This document shows, piece by piece, positions 1-6,614 of a stretch of DNA of 8,600 nucleotides. The stretch is from an uncultured Clostridia bacterium (GTDB taxonomy: Bacteria > Bacillota > Clostridia > Oscillospirales > Acutalibacteraceae). Numbering within the stretch: position 1 is the first letter of the stretch; every line of letters begins with the position of its first letter. A model generated the notes under the pieces. The model did no database searches, was not told the DNA's origin, and was given only the letters and a program-made list of their open reading frames with translations. The stretch is taken from NCBI GenBank assembly GCA_947626485.1, contig CANQSG010000082.1, positions 1 to 8,600 on the forward strand, given 5' to 3'. The position numbers and the translations under genes are program-made.

Positions 1-112
1 TTGCCCCGTAAAATCTTCAATTATCGCTCGTCTGACGATCTTTTCTATCCTGTCCTATTTGATATTGCAATTTAGACAGAACCGCGCGGCGCGAGGAGGC
101 GCGAAAAAAGGA
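1..112. other. AT-richer leader region upstream of the first gene, no gene called
   Basis: The first ~75 bases are clearly more AT-rich than the rest of the window and carry no convincing gene. One frame is open from the left edge to a TAG at 73-75 and another to a TAA at 224-226, but neither translation resembles a known protein end. An 11-base interrupted palindrome (TCGTC-T-GACGA) lies at 28-38, followed by a short T-rich stretch. It is too weak to call a terminator for an upstream gene. I see no other structure apart from the palindromic octamer described separately. Confidence 0.4.
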
Positions 113-120
113 TTGCAATT
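64..120. repeat. Two copies of the palindrome ATTGCAAT(T)
   Basis: The nonamer ATTGCAATT occurs at 64-72 and again at 112-120. Its first eight bases are a perfect palindrome. The copies start 48 bases apart, and the second one contains the -35 element of the predicted promoter. This could be a paired binding site for a dimeric regulator. With only two short, AT-rich copies, chance remains possible. Confidence 0.35.
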
Positions 121-141
121 CGGGCGGGGTTATGGTAAAAT
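113..141 (+). promoter_or_regulatory. Predicted sigma-A promoter for the glycosyltransferase operon
   Basis: A -35 element TTGCAA (113-118) is followed by a 17-base spacer and a -10 element TAAAAT (136-141). The TG at 133-134 gives an extended -10 (TGGTAAAAT). Transcription should start near 148 and leave a leader of about 84 bases before the ATG at 232. The arrangement is the same as the promoter upstream of adhE: identical -10, identical spacer and the same TG extension. The call rests on motif and spacing only. Confidence 0.6.
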
Positions 142-231
142 AAATCTGTATTTTGCGCGGGGAAAACCCGGGCGAAATCGGCGAAAAAACGCGGGCATGC
201 CCGGCAAGACGAAAAAAAGAGGTTAAGCTGC

Positions 232-1707
232 ATGAATTGGTTTCGGCGCAAGATCTGGGATCTCAAAAACCTGTCCTATCAGCACGATATCCACGCGGAG
301 CGCAACATCCGCCTGCTGCGGGAAAGCGAACTGTTCGACTCGGACTATTATCTCGAACGTTACCCCGACGTCGCAGACAGCGACGTCTCGCCCGAAAAGC
401 ATTATTATTTTTACGGCTGGCGCGAAGGCCGCGACCCGAGCGCCCGGTTTGACAACGACTATTACCTGCGCGAGAATCACCTGCACCAGAACCCGCTGGT
501 GCACTACCTCACGGTCGGAAAGGACGACCCCGCGATCAAGGTCGCGACCGATCTCGACACCGCCTCGAACCTGGTGAAGAAATATTTTCAGGTCTGCGCG
601 CCGCTCTGCACCATGCCGGTCGCCGACCGACCGCCCTGCCTGAACGTCTGTTTTACCGGCTTTGATAAAAGCTGCTTTTTCGGCGGCAAGGCCACGGCGC
701 TCGTCCTCGCAGTGCAGTACGCCAACACCTGCGGCTGCGCGCTGCGCATCATCGCCCAGCAGCCCGAAGCCGAGATCTTCGGCGAATTTCTCGAGCTCTT
801 TTCGCTCGACCGCCCCGCCGACGTCTCTTTTTACGCGATCCGGTCGGGCGAGCGGCTCGAGGTCGGCGAGCGGGACGATTTCCTCTGCACGATGTGGGAA
901 AACGCCGATTCCGTCCTGCACACGCCCGACGTCACCGGCCGCATTTTCTATATCATGCAGGAGGTCGAGACCTTCTTCTACGACCACGGCGACCGCCACC
1001 TGCGCTGTTACCAGACGCTCTCCGACCCGCGCCTGATCCCGGTCGTCAATTCGCAGCTGCTCTTCGACTACCTCGCCGCGAACGGGTACGACAACGTCCG
1101 CGAACGGGGCATCTGTTTCGAACCGGTCTTCTCGCCCGAACTTTTGAAGCCCGGCGCCGACAGCTTTGCCGAAAAGGAGACCTATACGCTTCTGTACTAC
1201 GCGCGCCCGGGTCACCAGCGCAACATCTTTTATTTCGGCCTGCAATGCCTGAACGAGGCCTTCGTCTCGGGACGGCTCGACCCCGAAAAATGGACGGTCT
1301 ACACGGTGGGGGATACCACCGTTCCCAGCTTCTCGTTCGACGTGCCGGTTACCGTCAAGCGGCTCGGCGTGATGAGCTGGAAGGAATACTGCGAAATGCT
1401 CTCCACCGTCGACCTGTGTTACAGCATGATCTACACGCCCCACCCGAGCTATCCGCCGCTCGACGCCGTGACGGCCGGGGCGGTCAGTGTGACGAACCGC
1501 TTCGCCAACAAGCAGGATTTCAGCCGCTATTCCGACAATATCGTCTCGGCGCCGCTGTACGAGGCCGCGATGCTCGACGCGCTCGAGGCCGGCGGCAGGC
1601 TCGCCATGGACGCGTCGACGCGGGAGCGGAACTATCGCAATTCTCACACCGCCGGGGATTGGAAAACCACCTTCGAGCCGGTCGTCGAACGGATGCGCAA
1701 CAGCTGA
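232..1707 (+). CDS. WsaF-like glycosyltransferase with N-terminal FDxDYYL repeat module
   Basis: Predicted glycosyltransferase of the WsaF/rhamnan-synthesis type (GT4-like), a family that transfers sugars such as rhamnose from nucleotide donors during cell-surface or S-layer glycan assembly in the cytoplasm. Residues 35-97 carry a degenerate tandem repeat often placed ahead of glycosyltransferase domains: FDSDYYL (35-41) then HYYFYG (57-62), and FDNDYYL (73-79) then HYLTVG (91-96). Two Rossmann-like halves follow: about 137-304, including the motif IFYIMQEVETFFYDHGD typical of this family, and about 318-491. The second half has YYARPGHQRN, then HPSYPPLD and TAGAVSVTN near 405-420, where the donor-sugar site of the family lies. 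The 491-aa length fits a WsaF-type enzyme with an added N-terminal module. ATG 232 is preceded by AGAGGT at 218-223. There is no signal peptide or membrane segment. It is the first gene of a bicistronic operon. Family call is firm; sugar and acceptor cannot be told. Confidence 0.82.
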   Translation: MNWFRRKIWDLKNLSYQHDIHAERNIRLLRESELFDSDYYLERYPDVADSDVSPEKHYYFYGWREGRDPSARFDNDYYLRENHLHQNPLVHYLTVGKDDPAIKVATDLDTASNLVKKYFQVCAPLCTMPVADRPPCLNVCFTGFDKSCFFGGKATALVLAVQYANTCGCALRIIAQQPEAEIFGEFLELFSLDRPADVSFYAIRSGERLEVGERDDFLCTMWENADSVLHTPDVTGRIFYIMQEVETFFYDHGDRHLRCYQTLSDPRLIPVVNSQLLFDYLAANGYDNVRERGICFEPVFSPELLKPGADSFAEKETYTLLYYARPGHQRNIFYFGLQCLNEAFVSGRLDPEKWTVYTVGDTTVPSFSFDVPVTVKRLGVMSWKEYCEMLSTVDLCYSMIYTPHPSYPPLDAVTAGAVSVTNRFANKQDFSRYSDNIVSAPLYEAAMLDALEAGGRLAMDASTRERNYRNSHTAGDWKTTFEPVVERMRNS

Positions 1708-1723
1708 GGAGGCGCCGGACTTG
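1707..1723 (+). promoter_or_regulatory. Ribosome binding site that selects a TTG start
   Basis: AGGAGG at 1707-1712 shares its first base with the TGA stop (1705-1707) of the preceding gene and lies 8 bases before the TTG at 1721. No ATG or GTG is better placed: the next in-frame ATG (1754) has no comparable Shine-Dalgarno. The overlap of stop and SD suggests translational coupling of the two glycosyltransferases. Confidence 0.75.
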
Positions 1724-2899
1724 TATCACGTTACCTGCGAAAAAAGCTATGAAATGCAGCTCGAGATGCCGCCTTTTTCCGAGCGCTACGCGGCGCTGCG
1801 GAGGCACGACGGCAAGAAAAAGGTCGTTTACATCAAAAACGAGTTCGACAATTCCACCTTTCGTTATCGCTGCTATAACTTCGGGCAGGCGCTGCGCGAC
1901 AGCGCGGAGTTCGTCGTCACCGCCTTCCTCTGCGACGAGATCGCCCAGGTGCTGCCCCACGCCGACGACATCTCGATCCTCGTCCTGCAGCGCACCCTCT
2001 GGACGCCCGAGGTGCAGAGCCTGCTGAATTTCGCGAACCGCCGCCGCATCCCCGTCGTCTTCGATATGGACGACCTCTATTATCGTCCCGACTTTATCCC
2101 CACCTTCTTAAACCATGTGCACAACACGGTGCGCCAGTTCAATCAGCGGGAATTTTTGGCGCACATCGGTTGGGCGACGTCGTATGATTTGGTCGCCCGC
2201 CAGTGCCGCCTGTTTCTGACGACGACCGAGTATTTAGCCGACCGGCTGCGGCAGGATTACGGCGCCGAGGTCTTCGTCATCCCCAACTTTATGAATCACG
2301 AGCAGCTCGCCGAATCCGAAGCGGTGCTGCAAACGCGGCGGGAGCGCCCCGAGCGGTTCCAGATCGGCTATTTCAGCGGCACGCCGAGCCATGCGCGGGA
2401 TTTCGCCGTGGCGGCGGACGGCATCGCCCGCCTGATGCGCGAGCACAAGGACGTCGACCTGAAGATCGTCGGCTTTATGGAGCTGCCCGCCTCCCTGCGC
2501 GACTTCCATCGGCAGGGCAGGATCATCACCCGCAAGCTCGTCCCCTATCAGGCGCTGCCCTACGAGATCGGAACCGCCGACCTCAATCTGATCCCCCTAA
2601 CGCCGATCTGCTTTAACGACGCGAAATCGGAGCTCAAATTTTTCGAGGCCGGCGCTGTGCGGGTCGCCTCCTGCCTGAGCCCGAGCGACGTTTATCGCCG
2701 CTGCGCCGTCGACGGGGAGGATTGCCTCTACTGCACGCCCGACGGCTGGTATCGCGCCCTCGAACGGCTCTATTCCGACAAGCCGCTGCGCGACCGCCTC
2801 GCGCAGGCCGCCTATGAAAAATCGCTGCGGCGTTACACCCCCGAGGCCAACGCCGCCGCCATCGAAGCGACCTACCGCGCCGTTTTAGACCGCGCCTGA
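1721..2899 (+). CDS. GT4-type (glycosyl transferases group 1) glycosyltransferase
   Basis: Predicted cytoplasmic or membrane-associated retaining glycosyltransferase of 392 aa with a GT-B fold. The N-terminal half (about 32-190) starts with the strand KKVVYIKN and includes the acceptor-side motif FDMDD (114-118), common in bacterial surface-glycan transferases that open with a VVFDxDD strand. The C-terminal half begins at FQIGYFSGTPSHARD (from residue 213) and contains the nucleotide-sugar loop KSELKFFEAGAV (302-313), in which E309 matches the conserved catalytic or donor-binding glutamate of GT4 enzymes. The TTG start is chosen for the AGGAGG 8 bases upstream. No transmembrane segment is evident. 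It follows the WsaF-like gene with only 13 bases between them and is ended by a strong terminator, so the two should act in one polysaccharide pathway. The transferred sugar is unknown. Confidence 0.8.
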   Translation: MYHVTCEKSYEMQLEMPPFSERYAALRRHDGKKKVVYIKNEFDNSTFRYRCYNFGQALRDSAEFVVTAFLCDEIAQVLPHADDISILVLQRTLWTPEVQSLLNFANRRRIPVVFDMDDLYYRPDFIPTFLNHVHNTVRQFNQREFLAHIGWATSYDLVARQCRLFLTTTEYLADRLRQDYGAEVFVIPNFMNHEQLAESEAVLQTRRERPERFQIGYFSGTPSHARDFAVAADGIARLMREHKDVDLKIVGFMELPASLRDFHRQGRIITRKLVPYQALPYEIGTADLNLIPLTPICFNDAKSELKFFEAGAVRVASCLSPSDVYRRCAVDGEDCLYCTPDGWYRALERLYSDKPLRDRLAQAAYEKSLRRYTPEANAAAIEATYRAVLDRA

Positions 2900-2918
2900 C
2901 GCAAAAACGAAATCCGAA

Positions 2919-2950
2919 CCGGGCAGGGAACCCCCTCGCCCGGATTTTTT
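2919..2950 (+). terminator. Rho-independent terminator of the glycosyltransferase operon
   Basis: The stem CCGGGC (2919-2924) pairs with GCCCGG (2938-2943). It is extended inside by AGGG/CCCT (2925-2928 with 2933-2936) with a single bulged C at 2937 and a four-base AACC loop. Six T's (2945-2950) follow after one A. It begins 19 bases after the stop codon. This is a classic intrinsic terminator. Confidence 0.88.
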
Positions 2951-3024
2951 CTGCCCTGTTCCGGCGAAAAGCCCCGCGCCCGCTTTGACGAATGCGCTCG
3001 CGCCTTAGCGTTCCGCCTATTTTC

Positions 3025-3047
3025 CCGCGCCCGCGCGCGGCTTTTTT
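3025..3047 (+). terminator. Second terminator-like hairpin upstream of adhE
   Basis: CCGCGC (3025-3030) pairs with GCGCGG (3035-3040) around a four-base loop and is followed by C and six T's (3042-3047). It lies about 30 bases before the adhE -35 element. It would catch read-through from the first operon and insulate the redox-regulated promoter. The stem is short but all G-C. No gene is seen between 2900 and 3164. Confidence 0.55.
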
Positions 3048-3076
3048 GTGCGTCCGGCCGTTTTTTGCCCGGCGCG

Positions 3077-3105
3077 TTGACAAGGCGGGGAAAGTATGTT
3101 AAAAT
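3077..3105 (+). promoter_or_regulatory. Predicted sigma-A promoter of the adhE operon
   Basis: A perfect -35 TTGACA (3077-3082), a 17-base spacer and TAAAAT (3100-3105) form a near-consensus promoter. TG at 3097-3098 gives an extended -10. The start of transcription should be near 3112, leaving a leader of about 50 bases. Such a strong core promoter usually needs a repressor to be regulated, in agreement with the operator that covers the -10. Confidence 0.85.
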
Positions 3106-3113
3106 ATTAACAA
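3096..3113. promoter_or_regulatory. Predicted Rex operator (NADH/NAD+ sensor binding site)
   Basis: The arms TGTTAA (3097-3102) and TTAACA (3107-3112) form a perfect inverted repeat around AATA. With the flanking A's, the 18 bases match the known Firmicutes Rex consensus TTGTTAA-N4-TTAACAA at every specified position except the first T, which is A here. The site covers the whole -10 element of the adhE promoter, so bound Rex would block RNA polymerase. Rex represses fermentative genes, including adhE genes in clostridia, and leaves DNA when NADH rises. No rex gene is present in this window, so regulator identity is inferred from the site and the target gene. Confidence 0.8.
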
Positions 3114-3164
3114 GCAAAACGGGAACCCTGAAATTATCCCGCATTTAAAGGAGCTTTGCGTATC

Positions 3165-5771
3165 ATGACAAACCAACAGACCCAACCCCTTGTGGACAGC
3201 CCCGAAGTCCTCGCCCGGCGGCTCGAAGCGGTGCGGCGCGCCCAGCGGCAGTACGCGACCTATTCGCAGCAGCAGGTCGACGAGATCTTCCGGGCGGCGG
3301 CTGCGGCGGCCGACGCGGCGCGCATCCCGCTCGCGAAACTGGCGGTCGAGGAGACCGGCATGGGCATCGTGGAGGACAAGGTGATCAAAAATCACTATGC
3401 CGCCGAGTATATCTACAACGCCTACCGCGACGCGAAAACCTGCGGCGTGATCGAGTCCGACCCGGCGGGCGGCATGCAGAAGATCGCCGAGCCCATCGGC
3501 GTGATCGCCGCCGTCATTCCGACGACCAACCCGACCTCGACCGCGATCTTCAAGGCGCTGCTCGCCCTGAAAACCCGCAACGGCATCCTTTTCAGCCCCC
3601 ACCCGCGCGCGAAGGCCTCGACCGTCGCGGCGGCGCGCACCGTGCTCGAAGCCGCCGTGAAAGCGGGCGCCCCCGCCGACATCATCGGCTGGATCGACGT
3701 GCCGTCGCTTGACATGACGAACCTGCTGATGAAGGAGGCCGACCTCATCCTCGCGACGGGCGGCCCCGGCATGGTGAAGGCGGCGTATTCCTCGGGCAAG
3801 CCGGCGCTCGGCGTCGGCGCGGGCAACGTCCCCGCCATCATCGACGAGACCGCCGACGTCCTGCTCGCCGTCAATTCGATCATTCATTCAAAAACCTTCG
3901 ACAACGGCATGATCTGCGCCTCGGAGCAGTCCGTCATCGTGCTCGACGCGGTCTATGACGCGGTGCGCGCCGAGTTCGCCGCGCGGGGCTGCTATTTCCT
4001 CGACGAAACGGAAACGGAGCAGGTGCGCAAGACGATCCTCATCAACGGCGCGCTCAACGCAAAGATCGTCGGGCAGTCCGCCGTGACGATCGCCGAACTT
4101 TCGGGCGTCACGGTGCCCGAGACGACCAAAATCCTCATCGGCGAGGTCGAATCGGTCGAGCTCAGCGAAGAATTCGCCCACGAAAAGCTCTCGCCGGTGC
4201 TCGCGATGTACCGGGTGGGCAGCTTCGAGGAAGCCCTCGAAAAGGCCGACCGCCTGATCGCCGACGGCGGCTACGGGCACACCGCCTCGGTCTACCTCGA
4301 CCCGGTCACGGCGCGCGACAAGCTCGACGTCTTCGCCGCCCGCATGAAGACCTGCCGCATTTTAGTGAACACCCCGTCCTCGCAGGGCGGCATCGGCGAC
4401 CTCTACAATTTCCGGCTGACGCCGTCGCTCACGCTGGGCTGCGGCTCGTGGGGCGGCAATTCCGTCTCGGAAAACGTCGGTATCAAGCACCTGTTGAACA
4501 TCAAAACCGTTGCGGAGAGGAGAGAGAATATGCTGTGGTTCCGCGCGCCGCAGAAGGTGTATTTCAAGCGGGGCTGCCTTTCGACCGCCCTGCAAGAGCT
4601 GGGGGCGGACGGCATCCGCAAGGTCTTTTTGGTGACCGACCGCTTCCTGTATCAAAACGGCTACACAAAGCCCGTCACCGACGCGCTCGACGCGATGGGC
4701 ATTCGGCACGCGGCCTTCTTTGACGTCGAGCCCGACCCGACGCTTGCCTGCGCGCAGGCGGGGGCGCAGGCGATGCGCGGCTTCGAGCCCGACTGCATCG
4801 TCGCCCTCGGCGGCGGCTCGGCGATGGACGCCGCGAAGATCATGTGGGTGCTCTACGAACACCCCGAGGTCGATTTCCTCGAAATGGCGATGCGCTTCAT
4901 GGACATCCGCAAGCGCATTTACACCTTCCCGCCCATGGGCGAAAAGGCGCGGTTCGTCGCCGTGCCGACCTCGGCGGGGACGGGCAGCGAGGTGACGCCC
5001 TTCGCCGTCATCACCGACGAGCGCACCGGCGTGAAATACCCGCTGGCGGATTACGCGCTGCTGCCCAACACCGCGATCGTCGACGCCGACCTGATGATGC
5101 AGGCGCCGCAGGGCTTGACCGCCGCCGCCGGCATCGACGCCGTGACCCACGCGCTGGAGGCCTATGCTTCGGTCATGGCGACCGATTTCACCGACGGGCT
5201 GGCGCTGCGTTCGCTGCAAATGGCCTTCACCTACCTGCCCCGCGCCTACGAAAAGGGCGCCGCCGACCCGAAGGCGCGCGAACAGATGGCGCACGCCGCG
5301 ACGATGGCGGGCATGGCGTTTGCCAACGCCTTCCTCGGTGTCTGCCACTCGATGGCGCACAAATTGGGCGCCTTCCACCACCTGCCCCACGGCGTCGCCA
5401 ACGCGCTGCTCATCTGCGAGGTGCTGCGGTATAACGCGGCGGAGGTCCCGGCGAAAATGGGAACTTTCCCGCAGTATTCGCACCCCCACACCCTCGCGCG
5501 CTACGCCGAGATCGCCGATTTCCTCGGCCTTGCGGGCGAGACCGACGCCGAAAAGCTCGACAGCCTGATCGAGGCGATCGAGGAGCTGAAACGGCAGATC
5601 GGCATTCGGCCGACGATTCGGGATTACGGCGTCGACGAGCAGGCGTTTCTCTCGTCGCTCGACGAGATGACCGAGCAGGCCTTCGACGACCAGTGCACCG
5701 GCGCCAACCCGCGCTATCCGCTGCTGCGCGAGATCCGCGAAATGTATCTGAAAGCCTATTACGGCAACTAA
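3165..5771 (+). CDS. adhE: Bifunctional acetaldehyde-CoA/alcohol dehydrogenase AdhE
   Basis: Cytoplasmic enzyme that reduces acetyl-CoA to acetaldehyde and then to ethanol, using two NADH, a major NAD+-regenerating step in fermentation. The predicted protein has 868 aa, close to the usual ~870-890. Residues 1 to about 440 form the CoA-acylating aldehyde dehydrogenase with catalytic C251 in MICASEQS and the glycine-rich GVGAGNVPAIID stretch. A linker around RRENMLWF (452-459) leads to the iron-dependent alcohol dehydrogenase with GGGS (549-552) and PTSAGTGSEVTPF. The iron ligands D658, H662, H728 and H742 are all present, and H732 lies at the usual proton-relay position. All key residues of both halves are intact. 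ATG 3165 is preferred over the in-frame TTG at 3156 because AAAGGAG (3147-3153) is 11 bases from the ATG but only 2 from the TTG. The promoter carries a Rex-type operator, and a kinase gene follows after 13 bases. Confidence 0.97.
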   Translation: MTNQQTQPLVDSPEVLARRLEAVRRAQRQYATYSQQQVDEIFRAAAAAADAARIPLAKLAVEETGMGIVEDKVIKNHYAAEYIYNAYRDAKTCGVIESDPAGGMQKIAEPIGVIAAVIPTTNPTSTAIFKALLALKTRNGILFSPHPRAKASTVAAARTVLEAAVKAGAPADIIGWIDVPSLDMTNLLMKEADLILATGGPGMVKAAYSSGKPALGVGAGNVPAIIDETADVLLAVNSIIHSKTFDNGMICASEQSVIVLDAVYDAVRAEFAARGCYFLDETETEQVRKTILINGALNAKIVGQSAVTIAELSGVTVPETTKILIGEVESVELSEEFAHEKLSPVLAMYRVGSFEEALEKADRLIADGGYGHTASVYLDPVTARDKLDVFAARMKTCRILVNTPSSQGGIGDLYNFRLTPSLTLGCGSWGGNSVSENVGIKHLLNIKTVAERRENMLWFRAPQKVYFKRGCLSTALQELGADGIRKVFLVTDRFLYQNGYTKPVTDALDAMGIRHAAFFDVEPDPTLACAQAGAQAMRGFEPDCIVALGGGSAMDAAKIMWVLYEHPEVDFLEMAMRFMDIRKRIYTFPPMGEKARFVAVPTSAGTGSEVTPFAVITDERTGVKYPLADYALLPNTAIVDADLMMQAPQGLTAAAGIDAVTHALEAYASVMATDFTDGLALRSLQMAFTYLPRAYEKGAADPKAREQMAHAATMAGMAFANAFLGVCHSMAHKLGAFHHLPHGVANALLICEVLRYNAAEVPAKMGTFPQYSHPHTLARYAEIADFLGLAGETDAEKLDSLIEAIEELKRQIGIRPTIRDYGVDEQAFLSSLDEMTEQAFDDQCTGANPRYPLLREIREMYLKAYYGN
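4518..4532 (+). promoter_or_regulatory. Possible internal ribosome binding site and start inside adhE
   Basis: AGGAG (4518-4522) stands 7 bases before an in-frame ATG (4530-4532, residue 456) at the junction between the aldehyde dehydrogenase and alcohol dehydrogenase halves. The motif is created by adjacent AGG and AGA arginine codons, the only AGR codons I find among about 44 arginines of the gene. Initiation here would give a separate ~413-aa alcohol dehydrogenase. The amino acids themselves (RRENMLWF) are usual for AdhE, so only the codon choice is suggestive. Confidence 0.3.
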
Positions 5772-5784
5772 AGGAGGAAGGGAC

Positions 5785-6534
5785 ATGAATTTGCAGCAGG
5801 TCATCGCCGAACGCGACGACAAGACGATCTATCGCGACGGCGACAAAACCGTCAAGGTCTTCGGCGACAGCTTCCGCAAGTCCGACATTCTCAACGAGGC
5901 GCTCAACCAGGCGCGCGTCGAGGAGACGGGGCTTTGCATTCCGAAGATCATCGAGGTGACGAAGATCGACGGGAAATGGGCGATCGTCAGCGATTTTATC
6001 GAGGGCGCGCCGCTCGACCGCCTCATGTGCGAGCACCCCGAACGCACGGAGGAATACCTCAACCTGTTCGTCGATTTGCAGCTTTCGGTGCACGCCAAGC
6101 GCGCGCCGCTGCTCAACAAGCTGAAAGACAAGATGAACCGCAAAATTTCGCAGACCGACCTCGACGCGACGACGCGCTACGAGCTGCACACCCGGCTCGA
6201 GGCCATGCCCAAGCACGACAAGGTCTGTCACGGCGATTTCAACCCGAGCAACATCATCCTGACCGCGGACGGCACGCCCTATATCCTCGACTGGTCGCAC
6301 GCGACGCAGGGCAACGCCAGCGCCGACGCCGCCCGGACCTATCTGCTCTTCTGCCTCGCCGGCAAGACCGAGCTCGCCGAGCAGTATCTGCGGCTGTTCT
6401 GCCGCAAGAGCGACACCGCGAAGCAGTACGTCCAGCAGTGGCTGCCCATCGTCGCGGCGTCCCAATCGGTCAAGGGCAAGCCCGAGGAGCGCGACTTCCT
6501 GCTCCGCTGGGTCAACGTCGTCGATTACGAATAA
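5785..6534 (+). CDS. APH-fold phosphotransferase (small-molecule kinase) of unknown substrate
   Basis: Predicted soluble ATP-dependent kinase of 249 aa from the aminoglycoside phosphotransferase/choline kinase superfamily. Visible landmarks are the ATP-anchoring lysine K24 in TVKVF, a following helix with E38 and E46-E47 as candidate partners, the hinge-like IVSDFIEGAPLDRLM, the catalytic loop HGDFNPSN (149-156) with base D151 and N156, and the metal-binding ILDW with D169. All catalytic elements are intact, so the enzyme should be active. It is shorter than typical antibiotic-modifying APH enzymes and more like the small clostridial phosphotransferases annotated only by fold, so aminoglycoside resistance should not be assumed. 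AGGAGG (5772-5777) lies 7 bases before the ATG, and only 13 bases separate it from adhE. It should therefore share adhE's redox-controlled promoter. The 249-aa protein has no signal peptide or membrane segment. Substrate unknown. Confidence 0.8.
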   Translation: MNLQQVIAERDDKTIYRDGDKTVKVFGDSFRKSDILNEALNQARVEETGLCIPKIIEVTKIDGKWAIVSDFIEGAPLDRLMCEHPERTEEYLNLFVDLQLSVHAKRAPLLNKLKDKMNRKISQTDLDATTRYELHTRLEAMPKHDKVCHGDFNPSNIILTADGTPYILDWSHATQGNASADAARTYLLFCLAGKTELAEQYLRLFCRKSDTAKQYVQQWLPIVAASQSVKGKPEERDFLLRWVNVVDYE

Positions 6535-6555
6535 CTTTCCGCCCAAAACACAAAA

Positions 6556-6596
6556 CCCCGCCGCACTTTTTCAGCTGTGCGGCGGGGTCGTTTTTT
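6556..6596. terminator. Bidirectional rho-independent terminator between convergent operons
   Basis: CCCCGCCGCAC (6556-6566) pairs perfectly over 11 bases with GTGCGGCGGGG (6577-6587) around a 10-base loop. On the plus strand TCG and six T's (6591-6596) follow, ending the adhE-kinase operon. On the minus strand the hairpin is followed by TTTTGTGTTTT (read from 6555 down), and it lies 27 bases after the manA stop, so it can end that gene too. Confidence 0.92.
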
Positions 6597-6614
6597 GTCA
6601 TGCTCAGGGGTATT

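Noticed and set aside
192..203. Perfect 12-base palindrome CGGGCATGCCCG in the leader of the first operon
   Set aside because: It is too short to form a hairpin with a loop, has no T-run, and GC-rich palindromes of this size are expected by chance here.
2..226. Open frame from the left edge with a hydrophobic stretch, possibly the tail of a membrane protein
   Set aside because: The second half is an arginine/lysine/glycine-rich run through the predicted promoter and leader, and no family is recognised. The openness is probably chance.
223..1647. Long minus-strand open frame (474 codons) opposite the WsaF-like gene
   Set aside because: It is the antisense shadow of a clearly real gene. Its translation is rich in R, V, D and G without domain motifs, as expected from GC-biased codons on the opposite strand.
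3156..3164. TTG at 3156 as the adhE start
   Set aside because: It would leave only 2 bases between the SD and the start; ATG 3165 has a usable 11-base spacing.
4362..5822. Long minus-strand open frame (486 codons) opposite adhE
   Set aside because: adhE on the plus strand has all catalytic residues. The antisense translation is a low-complexity R/V/H/G-rich product with no recognisable domain.
5785..6534. Aminoglycoside resistance gene
   Set aside because: The fold is shared by many small-molecule kinases. The short length and adhE operon context do not support a resistance role.
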